From the NCBI RefSeq assembly GCF_033568475.1, contig NC_133121.1, forward strand, positions 135,130,375 to 135,194,374: a stretch of DNA of 64,000 nt, given 5' to 3'. Source of the stretch: Henckelia pumila (lineage: Eukaryota; Streptophyta; Magnoliopsida; Lamiales; Gesneriaceae). How positions within the stretch are numbered: position 1 is the stretch's first letter; every line of letters begins with the position of its first letter. Shown piece after piece: positions 1 to 9,935 of the stretch. The translations under genes were made by a program, and so were the position numbers. The notes under the pieces were generated by a model. It was given only the letters and a program-made list of their open reading frames with translations. It searched no databases and was not told where the DNA came from.

Positions 1-1
1 G

Positions 2-949
2 CCGGTGAGGACTAACTATACTTTGACACAGTATGCAGAGCTTTACATTAGAGAGATTGTTAGACTGCATGGCATACCAGTGTCTATTGTGTCAGACAGA
101 GATCCGAGATTCACATCTGCGTTTTGGAAGAGTCTGCACACGGCTATGGGGACTAGGCTTCTGTTCAGTACAGCATTTCATCCCCAGACAGATGGTCAGT
201 CTGAGAGAGTGATCCAGGTTCTCGAGGATCTTCTGAGAGCTTGTGTCATTGATTTTCGGGGCTCTTGGGAGACTAGACTGCCATTGGTGGAGTTTACCTA
301 TAACAACAGCTTTCAGTCGTCTATAGGTATGGCTCCATATGCAGCACTTTATGGGAGGAGATGCAGATCTCCGGTGCATTGGGATGAGGTTGGTGAGAGG
401 ATTTTGTTGGGTCCAGAGATTGTGCAGCAGACAGCTGACATCGTGACGCAGATTCGAGATAGGATGAGGACTGCGCAGAGTCGGCAGAAGAGTTATGCGG
501 ATGCCAGACGACGCGATTTGGAGTTCGCGGTAGGTGATCACGTATTCTTGAAGGTGTCACCTATGAAGGGAGTAGCGCGTTTTGGGCGGAGAGGCAAGCT
601 TAATCCGAGATACATAGGGCCATTCGAGATCTTGGAGCGAGTTGGCACGTTGGCCTATCGTTTAGCTCTACCTCCAGGGCTAGCGGCAGTGCACAACGTT
701 TTCCATGTATCCATGCTTCGGAGATATGTCTCCAATCCGTCGCATGTGTTGGATTTTGAGCCCTTACAGTTGCCACCAGATCTTGTTTACGAGGAGAGAC
801 CAGTGCGGATTTTGGCTAGAGAGGAGCGGAGGCTTAGGACGCGGGTCATACCGATGGTCAGAGTCCAGTGGCTGAATCACTCGGAGGAGGAAGCTACTTG
901 GGAGACCGAGGAGGATATGAGGACTCGCTACCCGGAGTTGTTCGGGTAA
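2..949 (+). pseudogene. Ty3/gypsy pol, integrase C-terminal half with chromodomain-like tail (cut by window edge)
   Basis: The frame is open from the left edge to a TAA at 947-949, so only the 3' end of a longer pol is visible. It encodes the second half of an Ty3/gypsy integrase: the second catalytic Asp lies in VSDRDPRF, the catalytic Glu in TDGQSERVIQ, and the family motif YNNSFQSSIGMAPYAALYGR follows. Next come the basic GPFEIL and FHVSML segments and a chromodomain-like end (VQWLNHSEEEATWE, ending in YPELFG). There is no internal stop or frameshift over 315 codons, so this copy is young or was recently active. A purine tract and an LTR follow directly. Class is certain; assignment to a Tekay-like chromovirus is inference from the tail. 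Confidence 0.93.
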
Positions 950-956
950 GTACTTT

Positions 957-990
957 AATTTCGAGGACGAAATTCAATTTAAGGGGGGGA
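957..990 (+). promoter_or_regulatory. Conserved stem-loop and polypurine tract of gypsy element 1
   Basis: Eight bases after the pol stop codon, AATTTCG (957-963), AGGA (964-967) and CGAAATT (968-974) form a perfect 7-bp stem with a 4-base loop. The polypurine tract AAGGGGGGGA (981-990) follows, then the LTR start TGTAACACCC at 995. Purine tracts prime plus-strand DNA synthesis; the role of the stem-loop is not known to me. The same structure recurs in the other two gypsy families of this window. Confidence 0.8.
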
Positions 991-994
991 GAAT

Positions 995-1915
995 TGTAAC
1001 ACCCGGTATTTTTAATTACATAAATCTGCCTGCATAATTAGGATATTTAATTATTTAAATTTATGATTCATGGGTTAAATAATTATGTGAATTATTTGTG
1101 CATGATTTAATTTTAAGCATTTAACCCATAATTAGTGATTTTTTATGATTTTTAGTATTTTATTATTTAATCGCGTAGACGGGACCATGGACGGACGAGA
1201 TGACAACTTTCCACCCAAATTATTTTAGGAGCTTTTTGGAGCCTTAAAATATTATTTTGAGTTTTATTATCCCAAAATTTTAAGTATTTAATTTTATTTA
1301 ATTTTAGGGGTCATTTTTATCCAAAATTAGTCAAAACATTGACTTTTTAGTATTTTTAAAATTTCCCTAAAATTATATTTCGAGATTCTTAATTAGGTTA
1401 TCAGATTTTTAAGAGTTTAAGTTGTTTATTATTTATTTTTAAAACCTCTTTATTTAATTAGTTAGCTTATATTTTAATTAAACCAAAAATTTAACCTATT
1501 CTACCCAAAACCCTAGCATTAGCCGACATCTCTCCTTCCTCCCAAGCAGCCGACACCCCATCATCATCTTCTTCATCGGTTCAAGGCACCTCCTAGACTC
1601 CATAACCATTTTTCTTCGAAGCTTCAAGTTTACTCGTCGTCCCGTCGTCCCGGAAACGTCCTACGTGCGTGCTAATCGACTTCTACGGTGAAAGGCATGA
1701 TTTTTTTTCAATTTGTTTGTACCAATCAGATATTTATTATTATATTTTTAAGAATGCAATTTTTATTTAAGTATTTAATTGGTTATTCATTTTAAATATT
1801 TTTACTCTGTGCATATATGTATGGGCATATATGTACATGTTTTATTTAGTAAGTATAAAAAAAAAAAAAAAAAAATTTCCGCATATTTATTTATTATAGA
1901 GTTAGGGTCGTTTCA
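995..1915 (+). repeat. 3' LTR of gypsy element 1, internally deleted (921 bp)
   Basis: It starts TGTAACACCC after the purine tract and ends in TTTCA at 1915. It matches the solo LTR at 45952-48589 almost base for base on both sides of a gap. The solo copy has about 1.7 kb that is missing here, and the octamer TCAGATAT (1726-1733) sits once at the junction but twice in the solo LTR. The flanking GAATC (1916-1920) would be the target-site duplication; its partner lies outside the window. Confidence 0.85.
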
Positions 1916-2084
1916 GAATCAACTTGCGCGAGCGCAAAGATAAATTCCAAAGATTTGAGCGAATGAGAAACAAAGGCGCGCGCGAGCAGGGCTATTTTGC
2001 GCGTGCGTGCGAGAGAAGATTTGAGGCACTGGTTTGAAGGCCTGCGCGCGCGTGTCGCGGAGTCAGAAATATTTTTAGAATTGT
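1916..2084. other. CpG-rich repeat stretch, no gene
   Basis: Clusters of GCGCGAGCGC-like and GCGCGCGCG-like motifs stand out against the AT-rich surroundings. It directly precedes the first LTR-like copy and is probably part of that older repeat, into which gypsy element 1 inserted. Confidence 0.4.
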
Positions 2085-2378
2085 ATTTCGTGAAGGAAAC
2101 AAATTGGTATGAGATCCGGGCACTAAAATAGAAGATTTTAATATTTTTCAAGGGTTCCAGAATTTCAGACGCAGAGAACGTGAGAGGGCGGCTACTGATA
2201 CTGCTTGGGAGAAGATTTTTTTCTCCTTTTATTATTTTCTTTTGATTATTAATGATTAAAAACTTTGTTTAAATCATGAATTTATTTATTGAGTAGTTTT
2301 TCTTCGATCAAAGTCACGTGATTGGGCCAGACAATTTATGTAAAAAACTTGATGGTTTATTCAAGAATTTTCAGACTT
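2085..2378 (+). repeat. LTR-like repeat X, copy 1 (truncated)
   Basis: Aligns with 3162-3470 over about 300 bp, sharing blocks such as GAAATATTTTTAGAATTG and AATCATGAATTTATTTATTG. The TATA-box position of the other copy reads CACTAAAATAG here, so the promoter is lost. It stops abruptly at 2378, where a SINE-like 3' end begins. Confidence 0.6.
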
Positions 2379-2750
2379 AATTAACCCCGCATGAACCAAT
2401 GAGTATCTGACTCATGTGAGATAAAATCCCTCTAGAGTCAATCCTTTTTTAATATAATTTAAAAACGTATGGTCAGTAATTTGGTTTCTAGTACGTTGTT
2501 TTTTTTTTTTTTATTGTTCTTATTAGATGCTAGAATTATCCATAGATATTTTTAAAAACTTAAATAAAAAAAAAAAACGCTTTTCAAACGCAAATACGAA
2601 GCAATTTGTCACAAAATGATTATGAAAAACATTGCATTTTCAGATAAATTAGCATTATTTTTGTTTAAATAGAAATAATTTGTCATTTATTTTTGGTAAG
2701 TTAATTAAGTTAAATTTGATTTCTTTTTGGTAAGTTAATTAATTTTAATT

Positions 2751-2760
<10 letters not shown>
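2379..2760 (+). repeat. SINE-like 3' end joined to a LINE 3'-tail remnant
   Basis: 2379-2545 matches 4640-4790, a SINE-like 3' half plus downstream sequence. About 2620-2720 matches the last codons and 3' tail of the LINE at about 5750-5840. The LINE coding part present in the second copy is absent here, so this copy carries a large internal deletion. Confidence 0.6.
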
Positions 2761-2782
<22 letters not shown>

Positions 2783-2792
2783 AATATATATA

Positions 2793-2950
2793 AGTTTTCA
2801 GCTTCCCAACCATTCCTATCAAACTCGTGCACGACCACTAAAACTCGGTACTGGTTTTTAGTTATTTTTTTATTTTTCGCATAATTAAAACACGATACCG
2901 GGTTTTAGTGGTCGGGAACGAGTTGGGCATCATTGGTTGGACAGCTGAAA

Positions 2951-2955
<5 letters not shown>
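2793..2955. mobile_element. Hairpin MITE, family M1, copy 1
   Basis: A nearly full-length palindrome. The left arm (CTCGTGCACGACCACTAAAA) pairs with the right arm (TTTTAGTGGTCGGGAACGAG), and the outer ends pair through AGTTTTCAGC and GCTGAAAATTT. It lies between (TA)n runs, so TA was probably the target. Related copies are at 4171 and 10894. It has no coding capacity. Confidence 0.7.
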
Positions 2956-3015
<60 letters not shown>

Positions 3016-3024
3016 CATATATAT
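2956..3024. repeat. (TA)n microsatellite
   Basis: About 35 TA units with two CA interruptions, directly next to the right arm of the hairpin MITE. Confidence 0.9.
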
Positions 3025-3029
3025 AATAC

Positions 3030-3120
3030 GTTTTATGTCAAAAATATTACTTAGTATTATAAATATGGATAGGATTGACCCGTCTCACGAATGATATCAT
3101 CTCACAGGAGTGTTATCATT
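3030..3120. repeat. GACCCGTCTCAC-type dispersed repeat, half copy
   Basis: Shares GTTTTATGTCAAAAATATTA and the GACCCGTCTCACGAAT / CACAGGAGTGTT blocks with 4350-4452. The motif resembles the end of a short repeat also seen, much decayed, at 29640-29830. Confidence 0.5.
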
Positions 3121-3159
3121 ATCTATTGGACCTACAATTTATCACATCTTTATCATGAA

Positions 3160-4122
3160 ATATTTTTAGAATTGTATTTCGTGAAGGAAACAAATTGGTA
3201 TGGGATCCGGGCTCTATAAATAGGAAATTTTAATATTTTTCAAGAGTTCCATAATTTCAGACGCAGAGAATGTGAGAGAGCGGCTACTGCTACTGCTTGG
3301 GAGAAGATTTTTTCTCCTTTTCTTATTTTTTTTTTTTTGATTATTCATGATTAAAAACTTTGTTTAAATCATGAATTTATTTATTGAGTAGTTTTTCTTC
3401 GATCAAGGCCACGTGATTGAGCCAGACAATTTATGTATAAAACTTGATGGTTTATTCAAGAATTTTCAGACTTGATTTTATTTTATTGATTGTTGAATTT
3501 ATATTTGTCTTGTGAATTTCCTGGCCAGTTATTTTCTTGCATGTTAATTGATTCTAAGTCAACAGAGGAGGTTTCGATTTTGATCACTTCAATAATCAAC
3601 ATAGTGTCAAACCAACTAAAAATATAATTTGGTTTCATTATGCGATTTGGGTGTAAACTAAATTTTCACAGTTCGTCATGCATTTAAATTTGATTAGAAT
3701 TACGACAAAATTAATTCGTCAATATTTGAATAGATTTGATTGTTCTAGAAATAGTTCTTTGAATAATTTAGGAAAATTCCCGTGAATTAAGAGTGAGTCT
3801 GATGTCTTAGATCGACTGATTGTTACATAAATTTTCTGGTACCTACGTGTGTCCTTGATCGAGCTTTTTCCAAATTGATTTCAACCTTAAATCTCTGCTG
3901 TGTTTTAGTGAATTTATTTTATTTGCAATTTTAGTTATTAGTTTAAAATCTGAAATCACTCTTTTCGATTAGTCTAGATTAAGTAGAAATAATTATATTT
4001 TGGTAGTCATATTTATACAGTCCCTGTGGGTTCGATACTTGGACTCTCAGTCCACTGTACTATTACTTGACCTGATACGCTTGCCAGTTGATTTTTATCA
4101 CACCGATTTTAGCGGTCAACCG
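3160..4122 (+). repeat. LTR-like repeat X, copy 2, with TATA box
   Basis: About 960 bp of non-coding sequence whose first 310 bp match 2085-2378. A clean TATA box (CTCTATAAATAGG, 3213-3225) lies near the left side. The right side has the GTCCCTGTGGGTTCGATACT (4020-4039) and ACTGTACTATTACTTGACCT blocks that I associate with 3' ends of large plant gypsy LTRs. No internal domain, PBS or clear target-site duplication is visible, so it may be a solo or truncated LTR. The lineage call is inference. Confidence 0.5.
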
Positions 4123-4131
4123 TCTCACAGG

Positions 4132-4135
<4 letters not shown>

Positions 4136-4169
<34 letters not shown>
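4136..4169. repeat. (TTA)n microsatellite
   Basis: About eleven TTA units directly left of the second hairpin MITE. Confidence 0.9.
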
Positions 4170-4170
<1 letters not shown>

Positions 4171-4338
4171 GAATTTTTCAGTTTTCCAATCATTCCTATC
4201 CAACTCGTCCCCGACCACTAAAACTCGGTACCGACTTTTAGTTGTTTTTTTTTTATTTTTCGCATCATTAAAATACGGTACCGGGTTTTAGTGGTCTGGA
4301 ACAAGTTGGGCATCATTGGTTGGACAGCTAAAAATTTC
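4171..4338. mobile_element. Hairpin MITE, family M1, copy 2
   Basis: Homologous along its length to 2793-2955, with the same arms (GACCACTAAAACTCGGTACC against TACCGGGTTTTAGTGGTC) and outer ends AATTTTTCAG / CAGCTAAAAATTTC. A TA-repeat follows on the right. Confidence 0.7.
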
Positions 4339-4349
4339 TATATATATAT

Positions 4350-4452
4350 ACATATAATACGTTTTATGTCAAAAATATTACTTATTATTATAAATATGAA
4401 TAGGGTTGACTCATCTCACGAATAATATCATGTCACAGGAGTGTTATCATTA
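4350..4452. repeat. GACTCATCTCAC-type dispersed repeat, half copy
   Basis: Second copy of the 3030-3120 sequence, again just right of an M1 hairpin. The MITE and this repeat were therefore duplicated together. Confidence 0.5.
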
Positions 4453-4476
4453 TTATTGTAATATATATATATGCAT

Positions 4477-4708
4477 GCATATATATATGTTGAGTGACGT
4501 GGGAAGAAATTTCCCAACGTTGCGGGTTCGACCTTCGCGTGAAGCATATTCCCTGCGAAAATATTGTGAGGATATCAACTGGAGGTTGATCATGTTGCTT
4601 TCTTCCTCAGGTTTCTGCCGCTCGTGCACCTCCCTCGATTTAACCCCGCGTGAACCAATGAGCATCTGACTCATATGAGATGAAGTGCCTCCGAAGTCAA
4701 TCCTTTTT
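4477..4708 (+). mobile_element. SINE-like element (tentative)
   Basis: Contains a degenerate pol III B-box-like GGGTTCGACCT at about 4524 and ends in CCTTTTTAAT, a T-run of the kind some plant SINEs use. Its 3' half recurs at 2379-2453. The A box is not convincing, so the SINE call is inference. Confidence 0.35.
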
Positions 4709-4789
4709 AATATAATTTAAAAACGTATGGTCAGTAATTTGGTTTCTAGTACGTTGTTTTTTTTTATTGTTCTTATTAGATGCTAGAAT

Positions 4790-5799
4790 TACTGATCGAA
4801 AAGGTCTTTATTCTGTTAAGAGTGGGTATAATTTGTTGTAGTCCAGAAGGAGTCCGATGGCTATTTCTGCTGGAGTAAATTGGTTAAGGGTATGGAGATT
4901 AAAACTTCCTGCGAAAATCAGAAATTTTATCTGGAGAATTCTTTCAAATTGCCTTCCGACGATGACAACATTAAGACGAAGACGGGTAGATGTTCTGGAA
5001 TGGTGCCCGATTTGCCGTCAAGAGCCAGAAATAGATTTGCATGCTCTTGTTTTATGCCCAACCATTCGAGGTGTTTGGAGCCTTACCTCTCTTGGGAGCT
5101 ATATGGGTTCAACAAATTCTTTCATTGACTGGTGGAATAATCTGGTTTCCTCTAATGATTCTACTGATATTAAGATAGCAGCAGCTGTGTTGTGGAGCAT
5201 TTGGCTAAATCGGAATGATGTGGTTTGGAATGGAAAGCATAAACCTGTGACTCTTATCTTTCAATCAACTATGGATATCCGATCTCAATGGAGTGTAGCA
5301 AATGCGAGAACTGAATTCAGTTCCCAAACATAATTATGATACCTACTGGCGTAAACCACCACCACATTTTCTTAAATGCAATGTGGATGCCGCGATTTTT
5401 AATGATCCTCCGCGAATGGGGTTTGGATGTTTAGTCCGAGATGAACATGGTTCTGTTGTAGCAGCTTCTCATGGATGCATATTTGGAATCTCTGACCCGA
5501 CATTAGCTAAAGCTTTGAGTATCCGTGAAGCACTCAGTTGGCTAAAAGAGTTAAATTTATCAAATCTCATTGTGGAATCGGATGCACTTTTGGTCATTCA
5601 AGCTCTAAAGAACAAGGCATCTGATATTTCTAGTTTGGACTTGATAGTTGAAGATTGTAAATCTCTTGTGTCGGATTTACATTCTTGTTCTTTTGTTTTT
5701 GTTCGTCGATCAGCGAACCAAGCGGTTCACCTATTAGCTAGGGCAGTTGGTTCTATGAAAAACAATGCATTTTCGGATAAATTAGCATTATTATTTTAA
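4790..5799 (+). pseudogene. LINE non-LTR retrotransposon ORF2, 3' end: zinc-binding RT domain and RNase H
   Basis: Two overlapping frames encode the end of a plant LINE. The first (about 4790-5333) is the RT-associated zinc-binding domain: GLYSVKSGYN, a TAG stop near 4838, then LPAKIRNFIWRI and CPICRQEPEIDLHALVLCP with its Cys/His ligands. A frameshift near 5300-5330 leads into the second frame, an RNase H of the plant LINE type: KCNVDAAIF holds the first Asp and VESDAL another, ending with FVRRSANQAVHLLARAV. The expected acidic residue in TLAKALSIREAL appears to be Lys. The copy is 5'-truncated, with stop and frameshift, so dead. Its 3' tail recurs at about 2620-2720. Confidence 0.85.
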
Positions 5800-6042
5800 A
5801 TAGAAATAATTTGTCATTTCTTTTTGGTAAGTTAATTAAGTTTAATTTTTTCCACCACGTTTAAGATTTGTTAATACATTATCTTTAAACAAAAACCCAC
5901 TAGTTCTATTTAAATCTGAAAAGGGAAACGGAAAAGTACGTTGTAATAAAATTATTACTAATAATAATCATTGCAATTATCAAATTTTCTTTTTCGGAAG
6001 GATGACAATTAATATCATAATTTATATTGGAATAAAGTTTAT

Positions 6043-6229
6043 GGGTAATGCTATATGTACACGAAAAATTACACATTAAATTATGCATTATACTTGATAT
6101 TACATAAATATCATTGATGTATTTAAAAATAATTTTTTCAAATAAAATGAAAAAATAATTTTATAATTTCATATAAAATATGCAACTCAATGTGTAATTT
6201 TTTATTTCTATATACCTGTAGCATTTCCC
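6043..6229. mobile_element. MITE with ~45-bp terminal inverted repeats
   Basis: Left end GGGTAATGCTATATGTACAC pairs with right end GTATATAGAAA...GGGAAATGCTACA read in reverse; AAAATTACACATT occurs in both arms. It is non-coding and AT-rich. The target-site duplication is not clear. Confidence 0.6.
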
Positions 6230-6258
6230 AAAATTTATTGCCAATTATATCATGAGGT

Positions 6259-6264
6259 TTTTAT
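6259..6264 (-). terminator. Possible polyadenylation signal of the DUF506 gene
   Basis: TTTATT on the plus strand is AATAAA on the minus strand, about 200 bases after the stop codon. This is position and motif only. Confidence 0.3.
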
Positions 6265-6463
6265 TATAAGAAATTAGTTATTATCCATGAACCGTTGGAT
6301 TTCTTTGGCAAAATCTTTTTCTAGATGATCTTACATTGGTTTGGTTAACACGTGACGCGAGGCTAACTTGCGCCGACATACAGACACAGTGCAGTTGCCG
6401 CGTACGCTACACAATGGATAATACCGAGAGTAACATTATGCACACAAAACGACAAAAATTTTC

Positions 6464-7372
6464 TCAGCGGGTCCGGGCCGTCGCGGGAAACAGCTCACCT
6501 CCGCCGTTGACGCCGGCGTCGAAACCGACGGCGCGGCACTTCACCGTGTAGCATTGGTTCACCGGAGAAGCAGACGAAAACGAAGCCGGGAATATATTGG
6601 TTGTCCGGCGGTAGGCACCCAGCCATTTCTTCTGCATGAACCGGTGTTTCCTCCACGGCGGGAGGAGGAGGCCTCTGGACTTGAGAGATCGCTTAGCACC
6701 GTCGCTCATCACCTTCAGAATCAGCTTGAAAACATCGCTGGTTCCCACGAACACCGCCGGCAAGCATTTCTGGAGACGCTCGTAAGACTCCGTCGGTCTT
6801 GCGATCTCGAACTCCGAAGCGAAATCCAACTCGATCAAGTATCTCACTTCATTTTCCGGCCGGACTACGTCGATGAACTCGTGGTTTCCGGCGGTAAGCC
6901 CGCCGGAGCTCTCCCACTTGGTCTTGCAAATCGCCACATTATACCCAAAATTTCTCAGAAACGCCATCACATTCCTCCGCGTAGTCTGTTTGCTAGATTT
7001 CACGGACGCGAACACCTGCAGAGCTCTCATCACATGACCCAAAAGCACCTCCTGAAACAAATCTCTCTGATCCCGCAGAATCGGCTCAATCAAATCCACA
7101 TACACCTCGTTCGCATCAGAAACCGAAGGATCACGCTCGCCATTATCCTCATCAAACTCAACTAGCTCCTCCGGAACCGATTCCCCGGCGTCACCGTTGA
7201 AGCCGAAGAAGATCCCGGAAAGACTCGGCGAGATGACGTCATCCCCGTCGTGAGCGCTGTGCTCACTCCCGCTGCTGACGTAACCCGGCTCGAACCCATC
7301 CCGGCCGAAGATTCTGGCCTTCACCCTCTCACCCAACGGGTCAGTTACTCTCTTCATCCTAGCGTACAACAT
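6464..7372 (-). CDS. DUF506 (PDDEXK-like) family protein
   Basis: An intron-free gene of 302 codons. The plant DUF506 blocks are all present: the Ser-rich SSGSEHS N-terminal motif, the central FLRNFGYNVAICKTKWESSG and HEFIDVV, YLIELDFASEFEIARPT, and the C-terminal LPAVFVGTSDVFKLIL and LLLPPWRKHRFMQKKWLG. In the family the central region is classed with PD-(D/E)XK nuclease folds, but no nuclease activity is established; some Arabidopsis members repress root-hair growth. I chose ATG 7372, the first in frame after an in-frame stop at about 7397; ATG 7357 (MKRVTDPLGERV) is an alternative. Three G-boxes lie about 380-420 bases upstream. The family call is firm; the physiological role is open. Confidence 0.93.
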   Translation of the reverse strand: MLYARMKRVTDPLGERVKARIFGRDGFEPGYVSSGSEHSAHDGDDVISPSLSGIFFGFNGDAGESVPEELVEFDEDNGERDPSVSDANEVYVDLIEPILRDQRDLFQEVLLGHVMRALQVFASVKSSKQTTRRNVMAFLRNFGYNVAICKTKWESSGGLTAGNHEFIDVVRPENEVRYLIELDFASEFEIARPTESYERLQKCLPAVFVGTSDVFKLILKVMSDGAKRSLKSRGLLLPPWRKHRFMQKKWLGAYRRTTNIFPASFSSASPVNQCYTVKCRAVGFDAGVNGGGELFPATARTR

Positions 7373-7615
7373 GCCTTCAAATCTCTCGGTTTTCAATTAA
7401 ATAAATATCAGTTTCTTGTTTCTTTCTGGAAAAAAAAAATTGATCTTGAGCTTTTGATTATAACTTGGTTTTTTTTATACGGACAGAAAAAGAATGAAAG
7501 TATTGATAAATGGCATAATGCCGAGGAATTTACGAAAGAATATTCGAAAGAAACAGTGAGATTTATGAATAAAAAAGAATGGAGTTTGCACGGATAAAGA
7601 TGGGGCTGGTGGGAG

Positions 7616-7670
7616 AGTATATACTGAAGGTGTATTCTAGTGTGATTGTTGGCTTTAAAAATAAATATAG
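7616..7670 (-). promoter_or_regulatory. Candidate TATA region of the DUF506 promoter
   Basis: Two candidates read on the minus strand: CAGTATATACTC (plus 7616-7627) and GGCCTATATTTATTTTTA (plus 7655-7672). The second lies about 80-130 bases downstream of the G-box cluster. No transcript evidence is available to choose between them. Confidence 0.35.
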
Positions 7671-7751
7671 GCCTCTGTTTGCAGCAGCAGCATCACGCAT
7701 ATCCGTTGGATTATTCTATCCGTACTGTCACGTAGACGGATCCGATGGAAC

Positions 7752-7795
7752 CACGTGGAGCTACACTCGACATCCAAGCACGTGGCAGGCACGTG
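7752..7795 (-). promoter_or_regulatory. Cluster of three G-boxes / ABRE cores
   Basis: CACGTG occurs at 7752-7757, 7779-7784 and 7790-7795, in the contexts CCACGTGG, GCACGTGG and GCACGTGT. Each contains the ACGTG core bound by plant bZIP and bHLH factors. It sits upstream of the DUF506 gene and no other gene starts nearby. Confidence 0.6.
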
Positions 7796-7856
7796 TGAGC
7801 ACCGGGGAAACGTCGGTCTGTGGGTTTATCTAGACACCTTTGACAAAATTTTATCC

Positions 7857-8045
7857 AATAATAATAATAATAATAATAATAATATATAAATATTGTAGAA
7901 AACCAAAACCGATATACATCATACGTTACTACCATCGTTTTTTTCAAATGGCGTACAATGTATTGTTTTTTTGGTATAGTATAAAAAAAAAATTGTGGAA
8001 GACAAATGGCATATATTCGTTTTTTGAAATCTAGTCCCGTGAAAT

Positions 8046-8086
<41 letters not shown>
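7857..8086. repeat. Two (AAT)n microsatellites
   Basis: AAT runs at about 7857-7885 and 8048-8086, separated by 160 bases of featureless AT-rich DNA. Confidence 0.85.
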
Positions 8087-8087
<1 letters not shown>

Positions 8088-9120
8088 CATTACAGAACCT
8101 ACTTTTTTCTTCTTTATCTTTCGGTGATCAAATTAAACCCGATTAAATATTTCGAAAAACTTAAAGAATAATAAATATTATATTATATATCTTTCTCTCA
8201 CCAGTCACCCCCGCCGATCTTCTACAATATCCGTGGCAATCCGTCAATCTTGTTACGATGAAATTTAATGTTATACAAATAATATTAAAGGTGTAAAGGG
8301 ACATTGTTATGGAAAGTTTTACACGTACGTACGTGTCTCAAATAGCAATAAATGGGTGGATTTGGAGATGGGGCTGGGCTGGCTTCTGGGTAGACGAGAG
8401 ATGTAGGATTAAGGGAGGAGTGGCTCTTGGTGATTGGAAGAGGTGAAGGGTAAATTGGAGTTGGGAGAGATTAATGAATGCATGAATGACACTATTAATG
8501 ATTACTTAGTTTAATTGGATTTCATTTGTCCATACATTTTATCCCTATCATATAGTTTTATTGATTTTTTTTTTTAGTTTCTTATCTTATTGTATAAAAT
8601 TAAAGAAAGAAACGGATATTCTTCATATATATTCTAGTCTTCTATGGTCATTATTATTATTATTACAATTCGACGTCTCCAAAACGTGTTAGTTGGTGTG
8701 GTGGAGGTTTTAGTTTTTATTTTCGTGTGTTTTAGGATCTATAAAGTATAAACTATTCTCCAATGATGTCTTGGGTTCCAAGAAAGTAACTAGTACTATT
8801 TTATTTGTATGAGCCAATCTACCATCTCCAGCATTTGCCTGCATTATAATTTTCATTTTCGATCGACTATTTGTAAATGCTTTTAAAGTGATTATGCATT
8901 TTTTTTTTTCAAAAATTTGTAAAGAAAAATTCAAAATCGTTTTTTAAAATAATTTACAAAATTATCTTAATCCCTACCATAACTGATGTCATATCAAATT
9001 TATAACATTTAAATAGTGATTTGTAAAGTTTATAAGAAGCACTTTTCAGTTTTTTTTTTTAACAAAATTTTCAAGAAAAGCTGAGAAGTGCTCCATAGAA
9101 GCTCTACAAAACATTGTCTA
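8087..9120. other. Gene-free AT-rich stretch
   Basis: No frame with family resemblance, no splice pattern and no inverted repeat that I could support. Short homopolymers and a (TTA)n at about 8652 only. Confidence 0.6.
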
Positions 9121-9858
9121 ATTATACCTGCATGTTGGGGTTATTTAAATAAATATAATAAATTTAAATTTTTTTTAACAAATTTTAAAATTTTTTTAAA
9201 AAAATAATAACGTGAGGTTTGAGACCCCGCTTCATTGATGAGTTGGGGTTTGAGACCCCGACTCCTAATTTGTTATTTTCGACGAGTTTCATTGTATATA
9301 CATTTATATTTTATTCTTATATATATATATATTTTCAATTTTATCATTATTATTTTTTGGTTTTATATTTGCATCTATATTTGTTTTACATGTTTGAAAA
9401 AAGTTTGTAATATAATCGAACATTTATAAAAGGAATAATAGTCAAAATAGTCTTATAAGTTTTCTTGTTTTGTGATTTGGTCATGTAAGTATTCAATTTT
9501 GTATTTTGGCGTAAATTAAGTTATGTTTTGATTTTTAGTCCTTTTTCATTTAAGCAATATTTTTATAACCAGGTCAGTGATCGAATCGGTCTAACTTAAA
9601 AAACGATCCAACAGGTCAGTGATCGAACAGGTCAGCAATATTTTTATTCATTTATAAAATAATATAAAAAATAAATTTAAAATTTATTTATCAATTTATC
9701 TTATCTATGCGTTTAGTTGAGAAAAATATAAAATTTGAAATATTAAAATTTTAGAAAAAAAACAAATAAAAATAAAAGTGTAATATTTATAACACATAAG
9801 ATTAATTTCGATAAATGAAAATATGGCGTCTATGAGGAAATTTTTTATATATAGGGAC

Positions 9859-9859
9859 A

Positions 9860-9934
<75 letters not shown>

Positions 9935-9935
9935 T
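9859..9935. repeat. Long (TAA)n microsatellite
   Basis: About 25 uninterrupted AAT/TAA units, the longest run of this type in the window. Confidence 0.95.

Noticed and set aside
1894..2151. Minus-strand open frame of 85 codons
   Set aside because: Spans an LTR end and a CpG-rich repeat; no motif.
6554..7165. Plus-strand open frame of about 200 codons
   Set aside because: Antisense shadow of the DUF506 gene; its own translation shows no family motifs.
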